Source: Clostridia bacterium (lineage in GTDB: Bacteria; Bacillota; Clostridia; Oscillospirales; CAG-382). From it: a stretch of 15,178 nucleotides of DNA. The stretch spans positions 1 to 15,178 of the forward strand of contig JAGBCG010000076.1 of assembly GCA_017938055.1 (NCBI GenBank). The letters run 5' to 3'. This document shows positions 6,954 to 14,787 of the stretch, one piece after another (position 1 is the stretch's first letter; each line of letters begins with the position of its first letter). A model generated the notes under the pieces. It had not been told where the DNA came from. It worked only from the letters and a program-made list of their open reading frames with translations, and did no database searches. The translations under genes and the position numbers were made by a program.

Positions 6954-7754
6954 ATGAAATCAAATTTTCACACTCATTCAACCTTTTGTGACGGAAAAAA
7001 CACCATAGAAGAAGTTGTTCTGTGTGCAATAGATGCAGGCTTTGACTCTTTGGGCTTTTCAGGTCACGGCTACACAGATTTTGACAACCGCTACTGTATG
7101 CAAAATACCGAAGGTTATATAAATGAAGTAAAAAGAGTGAAAGAAAAATATAAGGACAAAATACAAATATATCTTGGAGTCGAAGAAGATATGTGTGGTT
7201 TTGTTGACAGAAGCAGATTTGATTACATTCTGGGTGCCTGTCATTACTATGCAATAGACGGCAAGTACTATGACGTAGACGGCTCATATGAACATACACT
7301 TGAAGCTTTAAAAGCAGTTTCTAATGATGTAATAAAGCTTGCCGACAATTATTACCGTCGTTTTTGCGACTATATTCTTTCAAGAAAACCAGATATTGTG
7401 GCTCATTTTGATTTGCTGACGAAATTTGACGAAAAATACGACAGCATCTTCTCTCACAACAAGGATTATCATGCTCTTGCAAAAAATTATCTGCTTTATG
7501 CAATGAAAAGCAACTGCATTTTCGAGGTAAACACCGGAGCAATATCACGAGGCTACAGAAAAACTCCTTATCCCTCATCAGAGCTTCTTTATACACTTTA
7601 CAAAAACGACGGCAAAATTATTGTTAATTCCGACTGTCATGCCGCAGAAAACCTTGAAAGTTCCTTTGACGAAGCAATACCAATGCTCAAGGACATAGGT
7701 TTCAAATACACATACGTATTATATGACGGCAAATTTACTAAAACATTGCTGTAA
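6954..7754 (+). CDS. PHP-domain phosphatase, histidinol-phosphatase (HisK/HisJ)-like
   Basis: This cytoplasmic metal-dependent phosphatase is likely to act on L-histidinol phosphate, the penultimate step of histidine synthesis, or on a similar small phosphate ester. It is 266 residues, the usual HisK length. The PHP metal ligands are visible in order: His6 and His8 (FHTHS), Asp13, His38 (FSGHG), Glu77 (GVEED), His97 (GACHYY), a histidine in VAHFD and Asp-x-His in NSDCHA. The ATG at 6954 lies 8 bases after GGAGG; a GTG at 6945 overlaps that site and is rejected. No other histidine gene is nearby, so the gene has been moved out of a his operon or the enzyme has another substrate. The gene has its own promoter and stands between two amino-acid-type transporters. 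Confidence 0.82.
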   Translation: MKSNFHTHSTFCDGKNTIEEVVLCAIDAGFDSLGFSGHGYTDFDNRYCMQNTEGYINEVKRVKEKYKDKIQIYLGVEEDMCGFVDRSRFDYILGACHYYAIDGKYYDVDGSYEHTLEALKAVSNDVIKLADNYYRRFCDYILSRKPDIVAHFDLLTKFDEKYDSIFSHNKDYHALAKNYLLYAMKSNCIFEVNTGAISRGYRKTPYPSSELLYTLYKNDGKIIVNSDCHAAENLESSFDEAIPMLKDIGFKYTYVLYDGKFTKTLL

Positions 7755-7800
7755 TGTACATTAAACGTGATGAATTTATGTAAATAAATGTGTTATTGTA

Positions 7801-7829
7801 TTTACATTTTGCAGAAAATATGGTAGAAT
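7801..7829 (+). promoter_or_regulatory. Promoter of the SNF-family transporter
   Basis: TTTACA at 7801-7806 and TAGAAT at 7824-7829 have a 17-base spacer. Each box has one mismatch to consensus. The gene starts 27 bases after the -10 box. Confidence 0.65.
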
Positions 7830-7856
7830 AGATTAAAATTTTAAGAGGTATATGAC

Positions 7857-9227
7857 ATGACTAATGAAAACAGAAGCAGTTTCACCGGAAAAATAGGATT
7901 TGTGCTTGCTGCTGCAGGCTCGGCAGTAGGTCTTGGAAATATATGGCGTTTCCCTTATCTTGCCGCAAAATATGGCGGAGGCATTTTTTTACTTGTATAT
8001 ATATTGCTTGCAATAACCTTTGGTTTTGCTCTTATGATAGGCGAAATTGCACTTGGCAGAAAAACAGGACTCAGTGCAATAGGTGCGTTTAGCAGGCTTA
8101 ACAAAAAATATTCTTTTATAGGATATCTTGCCTCACTTTCACCAATGATTATTCTTCCCTATTACTGCGTTATCGGCGGTTGGGTTACAAAGTATTTGTT
8201 TGCTTTTGGCTCAGGCGGTGCAAAGGCGGCAGCAGGCGGCGACTATTTTGGTTCCTTTATTTCAAAAACCTCAGAGCCTGTAGTATGGTTTTTGGCTTTC
8301 CTTGCTCTGACGGCAATCGTTGTTATTCTCGGCGTTGAAAAAGGCGTTGAAAAGGTAAGCAAGGTTATGATGCCGGTACTTGTTATTCTTTCTCTTGCCA
8401 TTGCAATTTACACAATGTTTATGCCGGGTGCTATGGACGGAGTAATGTATTACATCAAGCCAGACTTTTCACGTTTTTCGGTAACTACGGTACTTGCTGC
8501 TATGGGTCAGCTTTTCTACTCAATGTCACTTGCCATGGGCATTATGATTACCTACGGCTCTTATATGAAAAAGGACGTAAACATCGAGTCCTCGGTTAAG
8601 AATATTGAAATTTTTGATACAGGTATTGCTTTTCTTGCAGGTCTTATGATTGTTCCTGCGGCATATGTTTTCAACAGTGGAAATATGGAAGCCATGAAAG
8701 CAGGACCAAGCCTTATGTTCATCACTCTTCCTCAGGTATTCGACACAATGAGGGGTGGTACAATAATCGGCTTTGCATTCTTCCTGCTTGTATTCTTTGC
8801 GGCACTCACCTCATCTATTTCTCTGATGGAAACAGTAGTATCAATATTCTGCGACAAGCTCAAGCTTAACAGAAAGCTTGTTTGCCTGTTCGTTCTTATT
8901 GGAATAGCAGTTTTAGGTTTACCCTCTTGCTTTGGCTTTAGTATATGGTCACACATCAAGCCTTTGGGACTTGACGACATACTTACCTTCTTCGACTTTA
9001 TCAGCAACAGCGTTCTTATGCCCATTGTAGCACTTCTCACTTGCATTTTCATTGGTTTTGTAATAAAGCCCAAAACGCTTATTGATGAGGTTGAAACAGA
9101 AGGTGCAAAATTCAAGCAGAAAAAGATGTTTACCGTAATCATCAAGTACATTGCACCCATCTTCATTTTACTGATTCTTATTTCCTCTGTATTTGATGCA
9201 TTTGGTGTTTTCGGATTTAAATTCTAA
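7857..9227 (+). CDS. Na+-dependent transporter of the SNF (NSS) family
   Basis: This 456-residue membrane carrier of the neurotransmitter:sodium symporter family couples Na+ entry to uptake of an amino acid or similar small molecule. The TM1 signature AAAGSAVGLGNIWRFPYLAA (residues 19-38) and the following KYGGG are the Na+/substrate-binding motif of the family. PYYCVIGGW in TM3 and the FFAALTSSISLMETVV segment in TM8 also fit. About eleven membrane segments are expected, as in bacterial MhsT/Tyt1-type members. The substrate cannot be called from sequence. AAGAGG precedes the ATG by 8 bases. It has its own promoter and a strong T-tailed terminator, so it is probably monocistronic. Confidence 0.92.
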   Translation: MTNENRSSFTGKIGFVLAAAGSAVGLGNIWRFPYLAAKYGGGIFLLVYILLAITFGFALMIGEIALGRKTGLSAIGAFSRLNKKYSFIGYLASLSPMIILPYYCVIGGWVTKYLFAFGSGGAKAAAGGDYFGSFISKTSEPVVWFLAFLALTAIVVILGVEKGVEKVSKVMMPVLVILSLAIAIYTMFMPGAMDGVMYYIKPDFSRFSVTTVLAAMGQLFYSMSLAMGIMITYGSYMKKDVNIESSVKNIEIFDTGIAFLAGLMIVPAAYVFNSGNMEAMKAGPSLMFITLPQVFDTMRGGTIIGFAFFLLVFFAALTSSISLMETVVSIFCDKLKLNRKLVCLFVLIGIAVLGLPSCFGFSIWSHIKPLGLDDILTFFDFISNSVLMPIVALLTCIFIGFVIKPKTLIDEVETEGAKFKQKKMFTVIIKYIAPIFILLILISSVFDAFGVFGFKF

Positions 9228-9233
9228 AGTATT

Positions 9234-9269
9234 GTCACTTCATGGTTTTTCTGTGAAGTGACTTTTTTT
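9234..9269 (+). terminator. Intrinsic terminator of the SNF transporter gene
   Basis: GTCACTTCA (9234-9242) pairs with TGAAGTGAC (9254-9262), followed at once by seven T residues (9263-9269). It starts 6 bases after the stop codon. Confidence 0.92.
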
Positions 9270-9280
9270 ATAGCAATGAC

Positions 9281-9315
9281 AAAAACCCGACAAGCTTTTT
9301 TACTGCCTGTCGGGT
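9281..9315 (-). terminator. Intrinsic terminator of the antiporter gene
   Basis: On the minus strand ACCCGACA (9308-9315) pairs with TGTCGGGT (9285-9292) and a T-run of five (9281-9285) follows. Together with the plus-strand terminator 12 bases away it separates two convergent genes. Confidence 0.85.
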
Positions 9316-9345
9316 ATATTTATTCATTTCTCTTAATAAATTGTC

Positions 9346-10635
9346 TTACTTCTTGATACTGTCCAGTTTAATCTGACGTCTGTTCTTAACTTCATCAGAC
9401 ATAGGCTTAATATCTCCCGATTTGGTAAGTGCCCATCTTGTAAGCAACGGGCCAAAAAGCTCGTAAACAAGCACTGCAAAAAGTGTAATATTTCTGATAA
9501 GCACTCCCTGTTCACCAAACTGGGTACTTGCTATTGCACACATTCCAAGTGCAACACCTGCCTGTGGAAAAAGGGTAATTCCCAAATACTTACATATATT
9601 GCTTTCACAATGTGTCGCCTTTGCACTGAAAAATGTTCCGAAGTATTTACCAAGACAACGGAATACAATGTAAACAAGTCCTACAACAACCACTGCATAG
9701 TTTGTAAACACACCAAGCTCAAGCTCAGCTCCGCTTATTACAAAGAAAAGTGCAAACAGTGGAGATGTCCATTTATCTGACTGTCCCATAATATCGTGCG
9801 AAAGAGGACATATGTTGCAAAATACTGTTCCAAGCATCATACACACAAGAAGTGATGAAAAGCCTACATGTATTTTTCCTAAAGGAAACTCTATCATAGA
9901 CAGTGAAACCGTCAGAAAAACAAAAGCAATAGTCATGTTAAGACGGTTTGTGTTTGAGTTGAAAAGCTTTTCAAGCTGTGTGAGAAGCCATCCCATAACA
10001 GCACCCAGAACAAAGGAGGCAACAATCTCAACAAGAGGATTTACAACTATGGAAATTACATCTACACTGCCTGTTCCCAACGTCTTGGCAATACCAAAGG
10101 AAACAGCAAAAACTATAAGTCCCACAGCATCATCAAGTGCAACTATAGGCAAAAGAAGGTCTGTAAGCTTTCCGCTTGCCTTATACTGTCGTACAACCAT
10201 AAGTGTTGCCGCAGGTGCTGTTGCAGTTGCTATTGCACCAAGTGTCAAGCATTGTGCAAGCGAGATTTGTTCGGGCATTGCAATATGAAGACAAAACAAA
10301 GATATATCGACAAGTAACGTTGCAACAAGTGCCTGAAAAACACCTATTACAAACGCCTTTTTACCAATAACCCTCAAATCCTCAACTCTGAATTCATTTC
10401 CTATTGAAAAGGCAATAAAACCAAGTGCCACATCCGCAATAACTCCCAAATGCTCTAAAGCCCCCATGGTTTCAAAGCCCAAACCATCAACTCCAAGCTG
10501 ACCCAGACAATACGGACCGATAAGTACACCTGCAATTAAGTAAGCTGTAACCGACGGAAGCTTTAATGGCTTGAAAACTCTTGTCATTAAAAGACCAACC
10601 AAAAGTGCGATTGACACAGATAATAAAGTGCTCAT
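9346..10635 (-). CDS. Cation:proton antiporter, CPA2 family (Kef/NapA type)
   Basis: This 429-residue inner-membrane antiporter is expected to exchange Na+ or K+ for H+ in pH and ion homeostasis. The CPA2 features are an N-terminal membrane segment ending TAYLIAGVLIGPYCLG, the unwound-helix segment ATATAPAATLMVVRQY (about residues 136-151), and the paired aspartates Asp168-Asp169 in ALDDAVGL that carry ions. Twelve or thirteen membrane segments are likely. There is no C-terminal TrkA-N/RCK nucleotide-binding domain, so it is a transporter-only member rather than a full Kef channel. A modest GAAAGAAG lies before the ATG. The gene is single, ends in its own terminator and shares with the SNF and SstT carriers a dependence on the cation gradient, although nothing shows co-regulation. 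Confidence 0.88.
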   Translation of the reverse strand: MSTLLSVSIALLVGLLMTRVFKPLKLPSVTAYLIAGVLIGPYCLGQLGVDGLGFETMGALEHLGVIADVALGFIAFSIGNEFRVEDLRVIGKKAFVIGVFQALVATLLVDISLFCLHIAMPEQISLAQCLTLGAIATATAPAATLMVVRQYKASGKLTDLLLPIVALDDAVGLIVFAVSFGIAKTLGTGSVDVISIVVNPLVEIVASFVLGAVMGWLLTQLEKLFNSNTNRLNMTIAFVFLTVSLSMIEFPLGKIHVGFSSLLVCMMLGTVFCNICPLSHDIMGQSDKWTSPLFALFFVISGAELELGVFTNYAVVVVGLVYIVFRCLGKYFGTFFSAKATHCESNICKYLGITLFPQAGVALGMCAIASTQFGEQGVLIRNITLFAVLVYELFGPLLTRWALTKSGDIKPMSDEVKNRRQIKLDSIKK

Positions 10636-10829
10636 ATTTATTCTTCTTTCTATATTATTTTACAACTTGTCACAAACCTATAATATTTAACTACAATTAA
10701 TTAGAAATTGTATGATTTATTTGAAACCTTTATGTTAACAAACATAAAAAGCGACACCGATTTATAAAGTTTAATATTATCAAACGTTATTTATCAAAAT
10801 CCTCACACACGTTTTGAACAAGAAAAATG
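10636..10829. other. AT-rich intergenic region with no gene seen
   Basis: Between the divergently placed antiporter start and the repeat at 10830 there is no convincing reading frame. Weak promoter-like AT tracts for the antiporter are present on the minus strand (for example TTTGTG-16-TATAGA reading toward 10650), but none is close to consensus. Confidence 0.4.
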
Positions 10830-10892
10830 ATATTACAAAAAATCCCGTCGTATGCCGAGTGTTCTTGAGGACCGTTATCATATTACAAAAAA
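10830..10892. repeat. 13-bp direct repeats flanking a GC-richer core
   Basis: ATATTACAAAAAA occurs at 10830-10842 and again at 10880-10892, exactly 50 bases apart. Between them is a GC-rich core (TCCCGTCGTATGCCGAG to GAGGACCG) within AT-rich surroundings. The second copy runs into the stem of the repressor-gene terminator. No hairpin or protein frame explains the core; a 33-codon minus-strand frame across it has no ribosome binding site. It may be a duplicated terminator edge, a small RNA or an insertion scar. Confidence 0.45.
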
Positions 10893-10929
10893 GGAACAAG
10901 AGTTTAAATTCTGACTTTTGTTCCTTTTT
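10887..10929 (-). terminator. Intrinsic terminator of the DeoR-family gene
   Basis: On the minus strand AAAAAGGAACAA-AAGT pairs with ACTCTTGTTCC and a run of six T (plus 10887-10892) follows, with a single G-T pair and a 10-base loop (10904-10913). It lies 28 bases after the repressor stop codon. The plus strand also ends in five T, so it could work in both directions. Confidence 0.85.
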
Positions 10930-10957
10930 GTTGTTTGAACAAATTGATTACTGTTTC

Positions 10958-11689
10958 TCAAAGTATCTTACATTCTGAATTTAATTCTTCCCAGACTGTA
11001 TCAAATATGGCGATATCAATATCATTCATTGAGGCGAGTGTATATAGTGATTTTCTGTTAAATTTTTCGCTGTCACATAAAAAAACACTTTGTTTAGTAT
11101 TTGCCAGCATAAGAGAGCGAATGTAGTTTTCTTCTTCTGTAGGGTCAGAAATAATCCCGTTTTTATCCAGTGCATAGGATGAGAAAAACAAAATATCCGG
11201 ATGAATTTCAGAAATCACTCTGTAACTTTGAGGTCCTGATAATACGGCAGAGTTATTAACACTGCTCCCACCGATACAATGTGTTTTAATGCCATAGTTT
11301 ATGGCGTTGATAGCTGTAATCATGTTATTTGTGAAAAGTGTTATATCTTTATGTTTTGCAATATATGGAATTAAGAAACCGGCAGTACTTGAACCATCTA
11401 ACATGATAATCTGCCCATCACAAATGAGAGAGTCGGCTTTTTTTGCAATTTTTCTTTTTGCAATAGTGTTTTGCATCAAACGATTGTTAAGCGGAGCCAC
11501 TTGATTAGCATTTAATATATTAGCTCCTCCGTGTGTGCGCTTGATAAAATACATGTTTTGCAACTTGGTTAAATCACGACGAATACTTGACGTGGAAGTA
11601 TATGTTAATTGGGAAAGTTTATCTACTGTCATGAACCCATTTTTGTTTAATAATTCCAGAATTTGTTCTTGTCTTTTTGAAACGCTCAT
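10958..11689 (-). CDS. DeoR/GlpR-family transcriptional repressor
   Basis: This 243-residue DNA-binding regulator controls sugar or polyol phosphate genes in response to a phosphorylated metabolite. The N-terminal winged helix shows the DeoR signature: MTVDKLSQLTYTSTSSIRRD then KTHGGA-like KRTHGGANI at about residues 20-60. The C-terminal DeoR sensor domain has the phosphate-binding LDGSSTA, FTNN and IGGSSVN elements. The ATG at 11689 is chosen because AAGGTG precedes it by 5 bases; an ATG at 11710 has no ribosome binding site. It faces the araD operon across 133 bases that hold a 12-bp inverted repeat, so it very likely represses that operon and perhaps itself. The effector is predicted to be a pathway intermediate such as a pentulose phosphate, which is inference. 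Confidence 0.9.
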   Translation of the reverse strand: MSVSKRQEQILELLNKNGFMTVDKLSQLTYTSTSSIRRDLTKLQNMYFIKRTHGGANILNANQVAPLNNRLMQNTIAKRKIAKKADSLICDGQIIMLDGSSTAGFLIPYIAKHKDITLFTNNMITAINAINYGIKTHCIGGSSVNNSAVLSGPQSYRVISEIHPDILFFSSYALDKNGIISDPTEEENYIRSLMLANTKQSVFLCDSEKFNRKSLYTLASMNDIDIAIFDTVWEELNSECKIL

Positions 11690-11721
11690 TTTAACACCTT
11701 TTTTGCTCATTTTATAATTTT

Positions 11722-11773
11722 ATATGATTGTTTTTCTGGTTTATCGCCAAATATTGAAAATAAACAATCATAT
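11722..11773. promoter_or_regulatory. Predicted operator: 12-bp inverted repeat
   Basis: ATATGATTGTTT at 11722-11733 and its exact reverse complement AAACAATCATAT at 11762-11773 are separated by 28 bases. The right arm lies wholly within the spacer of the operon promoter (11754-11782), so a bound repressor would block it. The left arm lies just ahead of the repressor gene. The TGATTGTTT half-site resembles known DeoR-family operators such as those of LacR/FruR-type regulators. Centre-to-centre distance is 40 bases, near four helical turns, which would put both arms on the same face. Confidence 0.75.
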
Positions 11774-11782
11774 TATTATAAT
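11754..11782 (+). promoter_or_regulatory. Promoter of the araD operon
   Basis: TTGAAA at 11754-11759 and TATAAT at 11777-11782 are 17 bases apart. Transcription should start near 11789. The predicted operator's right arm fills the spacer. Confidence 0.78.
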
Positions 11783-11822
11783 TATACCATAAAAAAATAA
11801 TAAGTCAATATGAGGTGATATG

Positions 11823-12518
11823 ATGCTGGAAAATACAAAAGAAAGAGTGCTTAAAGCAAATCTTACTTTGAAGAATGAAAATTTAATTACCCTAACCTGG
11901 GGAAATGTTTCGGAACTTGACATAGAAACCGGCTATGTTGTAATAAAGCCGTCAGGCGTGGATTATGAAAACATGAATGTCGATGATATGGTTGTAGTTG
12001 ACCTTTCCGGAAAAGTGGTTGAAGGTAAATGGAAGCCTTCTTCTGATACTCCCACTCATTTAGAATTATACAGACGTTTTCCCGAAATTGGAGGAATCAC
12101 TCATACCCACTCAAGATGGGCAACAATTTTCTCGCAATGCGGAATGGACATTCCTGTTCTTGGTACAACTCATGCTGATGCGTTTTACGGTGATGTACCT
12201 TGCACGCGCATGCTGACCACCGCCGAGATAACAGGAGAATATGAACTTGAAACCGGCAAGGTTATTGCAGAACTTTTCACGAATGAGACTATAAACAACA
12301 TCCCGGGGGCACTTGTATATTCTCACGGGCCTTTTACCTGGGGAAAGGATGCGAAAGATTCTGTGAAAAACGCAATTATTTTAGAAGAGGTTGCAATGAT
12401 GGCATGGCACACTATTATGATGAAGTCCAATATGATATTCCAAAAAGAATTGCTTGATAAGCACTATCTGAGAAAACACGGAAAAAATGCCTATTATGGA
12501 CAGAAGGAGTATAAATAA
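11823..12518 (+). CDS. araD: L-ribulose-5-phosphate 4-epimerase (class II aldolase family)
   Basis: This cytoplasmic Zn2+ enzyme interconverts L-ribulose 5-phosphate and D-xylulose 5-phosphate, feeding the pentose phosphate pathway. From the ATG at 11823 the protein is 231 residues, the same as E. coli AraD, and the two align almost without gaps from memory. Shared stretches include LTWGNVS, VIKPSGVDY, KPSSDTPTH and DKHYLRKHG. Metal ligands are His94 and His96 (THTHS) and His168 (YSHGP). Catalytic Asp75, Asp119 and Tyr225 are present. UlaF and SgbE have the same activity, so the pathway is not fixed by this gene alone. GAGGTG precedes the ATG by 5 bases; the ATG at 11820 is too close to it. 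No araA or araB lies beside it, which is unusual for an arabinose operon. Confidence 0.93.
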   Translation: MLENTKERVLKANLTLKNENLITLTWGNVSELDIETGYVVIKPSGVDYENMNVDDMVVVDLSGKVVEGKWKPSSDTPTHLELYRRFPEIGGITHTHSRWATIFSQCGMDIPVLGTTHADAFYGDVPCTRMLTTAEITGEYELETGKVIAELFTNETINNIPGALVYSHGPFTWGKDAKDSVKNAIILEEVAMMAWHTIMMKSNMIFQKELLDKHYLRKHGKNAYYGQKEYK

Positions 12519-13762
12519 TGATAATAGACAGCAAAAAATATAACGGTAAATGCGCTTGCGGACATGAACATAAAATGACAACAGAGTTTTGCATAATTGA
12601 AGTCGGTTGCCTGGTAAATATTGATAAATATATCGAAAAATGCGGGCTAAAAGGACATTCCGTTGCAATATATGATGAAAATACGTATAATGCCACAAAG
12701 CAAATTCACCCAAAAGTAGATAAGGAAATTATTCTTCCACCTGAAAATCTTCACGCAGACAATCACGGAGTAGCTTTGGCAAAGGAACTTATGCCGGAAA
12801 ACTGTGATTATTTAATTGCAATAGGTTCGGGGACAATTCACGATATAACACGTTATTGTGCTCATGAAAAAGGTATATCCTTTGTATCCTGTCCCACTGC
12901 CGCAAGTGTAGACGGTTTTTGTTCTTCAGTTGCCGCAATGACCTGGGACGGTTTTAAAAAGACATTTGAAGCCGTTGCTCCCAAAATTGTTATAGCAGAC
13001 CTTAGCATTATATCAAAAGCCCCTATGTTCCTCACAAACTCTGGTTTTGGAGATATGATTGGAAAATTTATAGCCTTAGCAGACTGGAAAGTAGCACATA
13101 CATTGACAAATGAATATTTTTGCGATACCATACACAATATGACTATGGATGCAACAAAGGCTGTCACAGAAAGTGCAGAAGCAATAAAAGACGGTGATAT
13201 AACTGCTTATGAAAACCTTATATACGGGCTTTTAATGTCAGGACTTGCAATGCAGATGCTTGGCAATTCACGTTGTGCTTCAGGTGCAGAACATCACATT
13301 TCTCATTTAATAGAAATGCAACCCGAGGGTTTGGGTGTAAAATCTGACGCATTGCACGGGGAAAAAGTTGGGGTTGGTACATTAATTGCCTGCCGGGAAT
13401 ATCACCGACTTAAAGACAGCAATTTAAAATGGAATGATTACCATCAGCCAAGCTCTGATTATATTAAAGATATGTTTGGAGAAAAATTAAACGGTGCTAT
13501 AGTTGCAGAAAATTCAGATGACTGTGCCTTGGGTATAACTGCAAAGCTTATAGAGGAAAAATGGGATAAAATCCGTAATATCATAGATACCGTTCCCACA
13601 TACAAAGAATTAATTGCAAAATATGAAATACTTGACGTAAAGTCTAAGCTTGGTGATATTGATGTTTCGGAGGAAAAGCTTGATGCTCTTATGGAATATT
13701 CACCACTTGTACGCAACAGATTAACACTTATGCGACTTAAAAGAGCCATAAAAAATATATAA
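12518..13762 (+). CDS. araM: sn-Glycerol-1-phosphate dehydrogenase family (AraM/EgsA)
   Basis: This 414-residue cytoplasmic metal-dependent NAD(P) dehydrogenase is expected to interconvert dihydroxyacetone phosphate and sn-glycerol 1-phosphate, as B. subtilis AraM does. The nucleotide-binding GSGT (103-106) and the CPTAASVDGF segment are followed by the metal ligands: Asp179 (GFGD), His259 (SGAEHH) and His280 (ALHGEK). The N-terminus carries a CACGHEH motif (12-18) absent from B. subtilis AraM; similar Cys-His starts occur in other clostridial homologues in my memory. The ATG overlaps the araD stop by one base (TAATG) and AAGGAG lies upstream, so the two are coupled. Because it follows araD, a pentitol phosphate is a possible alternative substrate. 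Family call is firm, exact substrate is not. Confidence 0.87.
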   Translation: MIIDSKKYNGKCACGHEHKMTTEFCIIEVGCLVNIDKYIEKCGLKGHSVAIYDENTYNATKQIHPKVDKEIILPPENLHADNHGVALAKELMPENCDYLIAIGSGTIHDITRYCAHEKGISFVSCPTAASVDGFCSSVAAMTWDGFKKTFEAVAPKIVIADLSIISKAPMFLTNSGFGDMIGKFIALADWKVAHTLTNEYFCDTIHNMTMDATKAVTESAEAIKDGDITAYENLIYGLLMSGLAMQMLGNSRCASGAEHHISHLIEMQPEGLGVKSDALHGEKVGVGTLIACREYHRLKDSNLKWNDYHQPSSDYIKDMFGEKLNGAIVAENSDDCALGITAKLIEEKWDKIRNIIDTVPTYKELIAKYEILDVKSKLGDIDVSEEKLDALMEYSPLVRNRLTLMRLKRAIKNI

Positions 13763-13778
13763 TCAACCGGAGTCAAAA

Positions 13779-14786
13779 ATGAAAAAGTATTTATTACCAA
13801 ATGAAGGAAATTTCTACAAGGCAAATTTACACTGTCATTCCAATTTAAGTGACGGAGTTCTCAGCCCAAAGGAACTGAAGGAACTATACAAAGCACACGG
13901 TTACTCTGTTCTGGCATATACTGATCATGATATATTTATTCCACATAATGAGCTTACCGATGACAGCTTTGTTGCTTTATCAGGCTTTGAAGCTCAATTT
14001 AACGGAAACAACAAATATCCCGGTGTGCCAAATGAGAAAAAATGCCATATATGTATTATAGCCGGCACGCCGGATATAGTTAAACAGACGTGTTGGAACG
14101 AAGAATATGCATATATTGGAAATGTTGCCAAAAACAAGGACAAAGTTAAAATTGATGAAAAAACAAGTGATTTTGTACGGGAATATTCTCACGATGGCAT
14201 AAGTAAAATGATGAAAATCTGTCGGGATAAGGGATTTTTTATAACGTATAACCACCCTTCCTGGTCTTTGGAAAACTATGAGCAATACATAAATTATGAT
14301 GGTATGCACGCTTTGGAAATATTCAATTACAGTTGTGAGCTTTTAGGATATCAGTCATATGCTCCGGGTATATATGACGATATTTTAAAATCCGGAAAGA
14401 AAATTTTTGCAGTAGCGGCAGACGATAACCATAACAAAAGTCGCCCCGATTCTTGCGGTGGCTTTGTTATGATAAAGGCGAAAAAACTTAAATATGAAGC
14501 TATAACAGAGGCTCTTTTCAACGGAGATTTTTATTCATCTACCGGACCGGAAATTTATGAATTATATGTAGAAGATAACAAAGTTCACATAAAATGTTCG
14601 GATGCAGTTATGATTAGTTTGACTACCGACCGCAGATTTTCAAAATGTATATGGCAAGAGGATGGCAAATTCATTACTGAAGCTGTTTTTGACTTAAATT
14701 GTGAGTGTGAATATTTCAGAATTACAGTTAAAGATATTAACGGAAACCACGCAAATACAAATGCGTATTTTACGGAGGCTATTTAA
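13779..14786 (+). CDS. PHP-domain phosphoesterase
   Basis: This 335-residue metal-dependent phosphoesterase has an N-terminal PHP domain. Metal ligands in order are His18 and His20 (LHCHS), Asp25, Asp49-His50 (YTDHD), Glu71 (GFEA), His159 (YNHPSW) and Asp215 with His218 (ADDNHN). A beta-rich C-terminal part (about 255-335) follows, rich in strands and perhaps used for substrate choice. Members of this group include trinuclear phosphatases and cyclic phosphodiesterases, so it may hydrolyse a phosphomonoester or a cyclic phosphate. CGGAG precedes the ATG by 6 bases; the gap to the dehydrogenase gene is 16 bases and to the next gene one base, so it belongs to the operon. In B. subtilis a phosphatase gene (araL) sits between araD and araM; this PHP gene may hold a comparable place. 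Confidence 0.85.
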   Translation: MKKYLLPNEGNFYKANLHCHSNLSDGVLSPKELKELYKAHGYSVLAYTDHDIFIPHNELTDDSFVALSGFEAQFNGNNKYPGVPNEKKCHICIIAGTPDIVKQTCWNEEYAYIGNVAKNKDKVKIDEKTSDFVREYSHDGISKMMKICRDKGFFITYNHPSWSLENYEQYINYDGMHALEIFNYSCELLGYQSYAPGIYDDILKSGKKIFAVAADDNHNKSRPDSCGGFVMIKAKKLKYEAITEALFNGDFYSSTGPEIYELYVEDNKVHIKCSDAVMISLTTDRRFSKCIWQEDGKFITEAVFDLNCECEYFRITVKDINGNHANTNAYFTEAI

Positions 14787-14787
14787 T

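Noticed and set aside
6880..7299. A 139-codon minus-strand frame opposite the histidinol-phosphatase-like gene
   Set aside because: The plus-strand gene has all PHP metal ligands, a promoter and a ribosome binding site; the opposite frame has none of these.
9812..10288. A 158-codon plus-strand frame opposite the antiporter
   Set aside because: It is a shadow of the CPA2 gene, with no ribosome binding site and a Ser/Thr-rich translation typical of the antisense of a hydrophobic protein.
10850..10870. Resemblance of GGCATACGA (minus strand) to a sequencing adapter
   Set aside because: Only about ten bases match and the flanking bases differ, so this is chance rather than contamination.
10783..10881. 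A 33-codon minus-strand small gene
   Set aside because: No ribosome binding site, and it lies beyond the repressor terminator. The translation has no family pattern.
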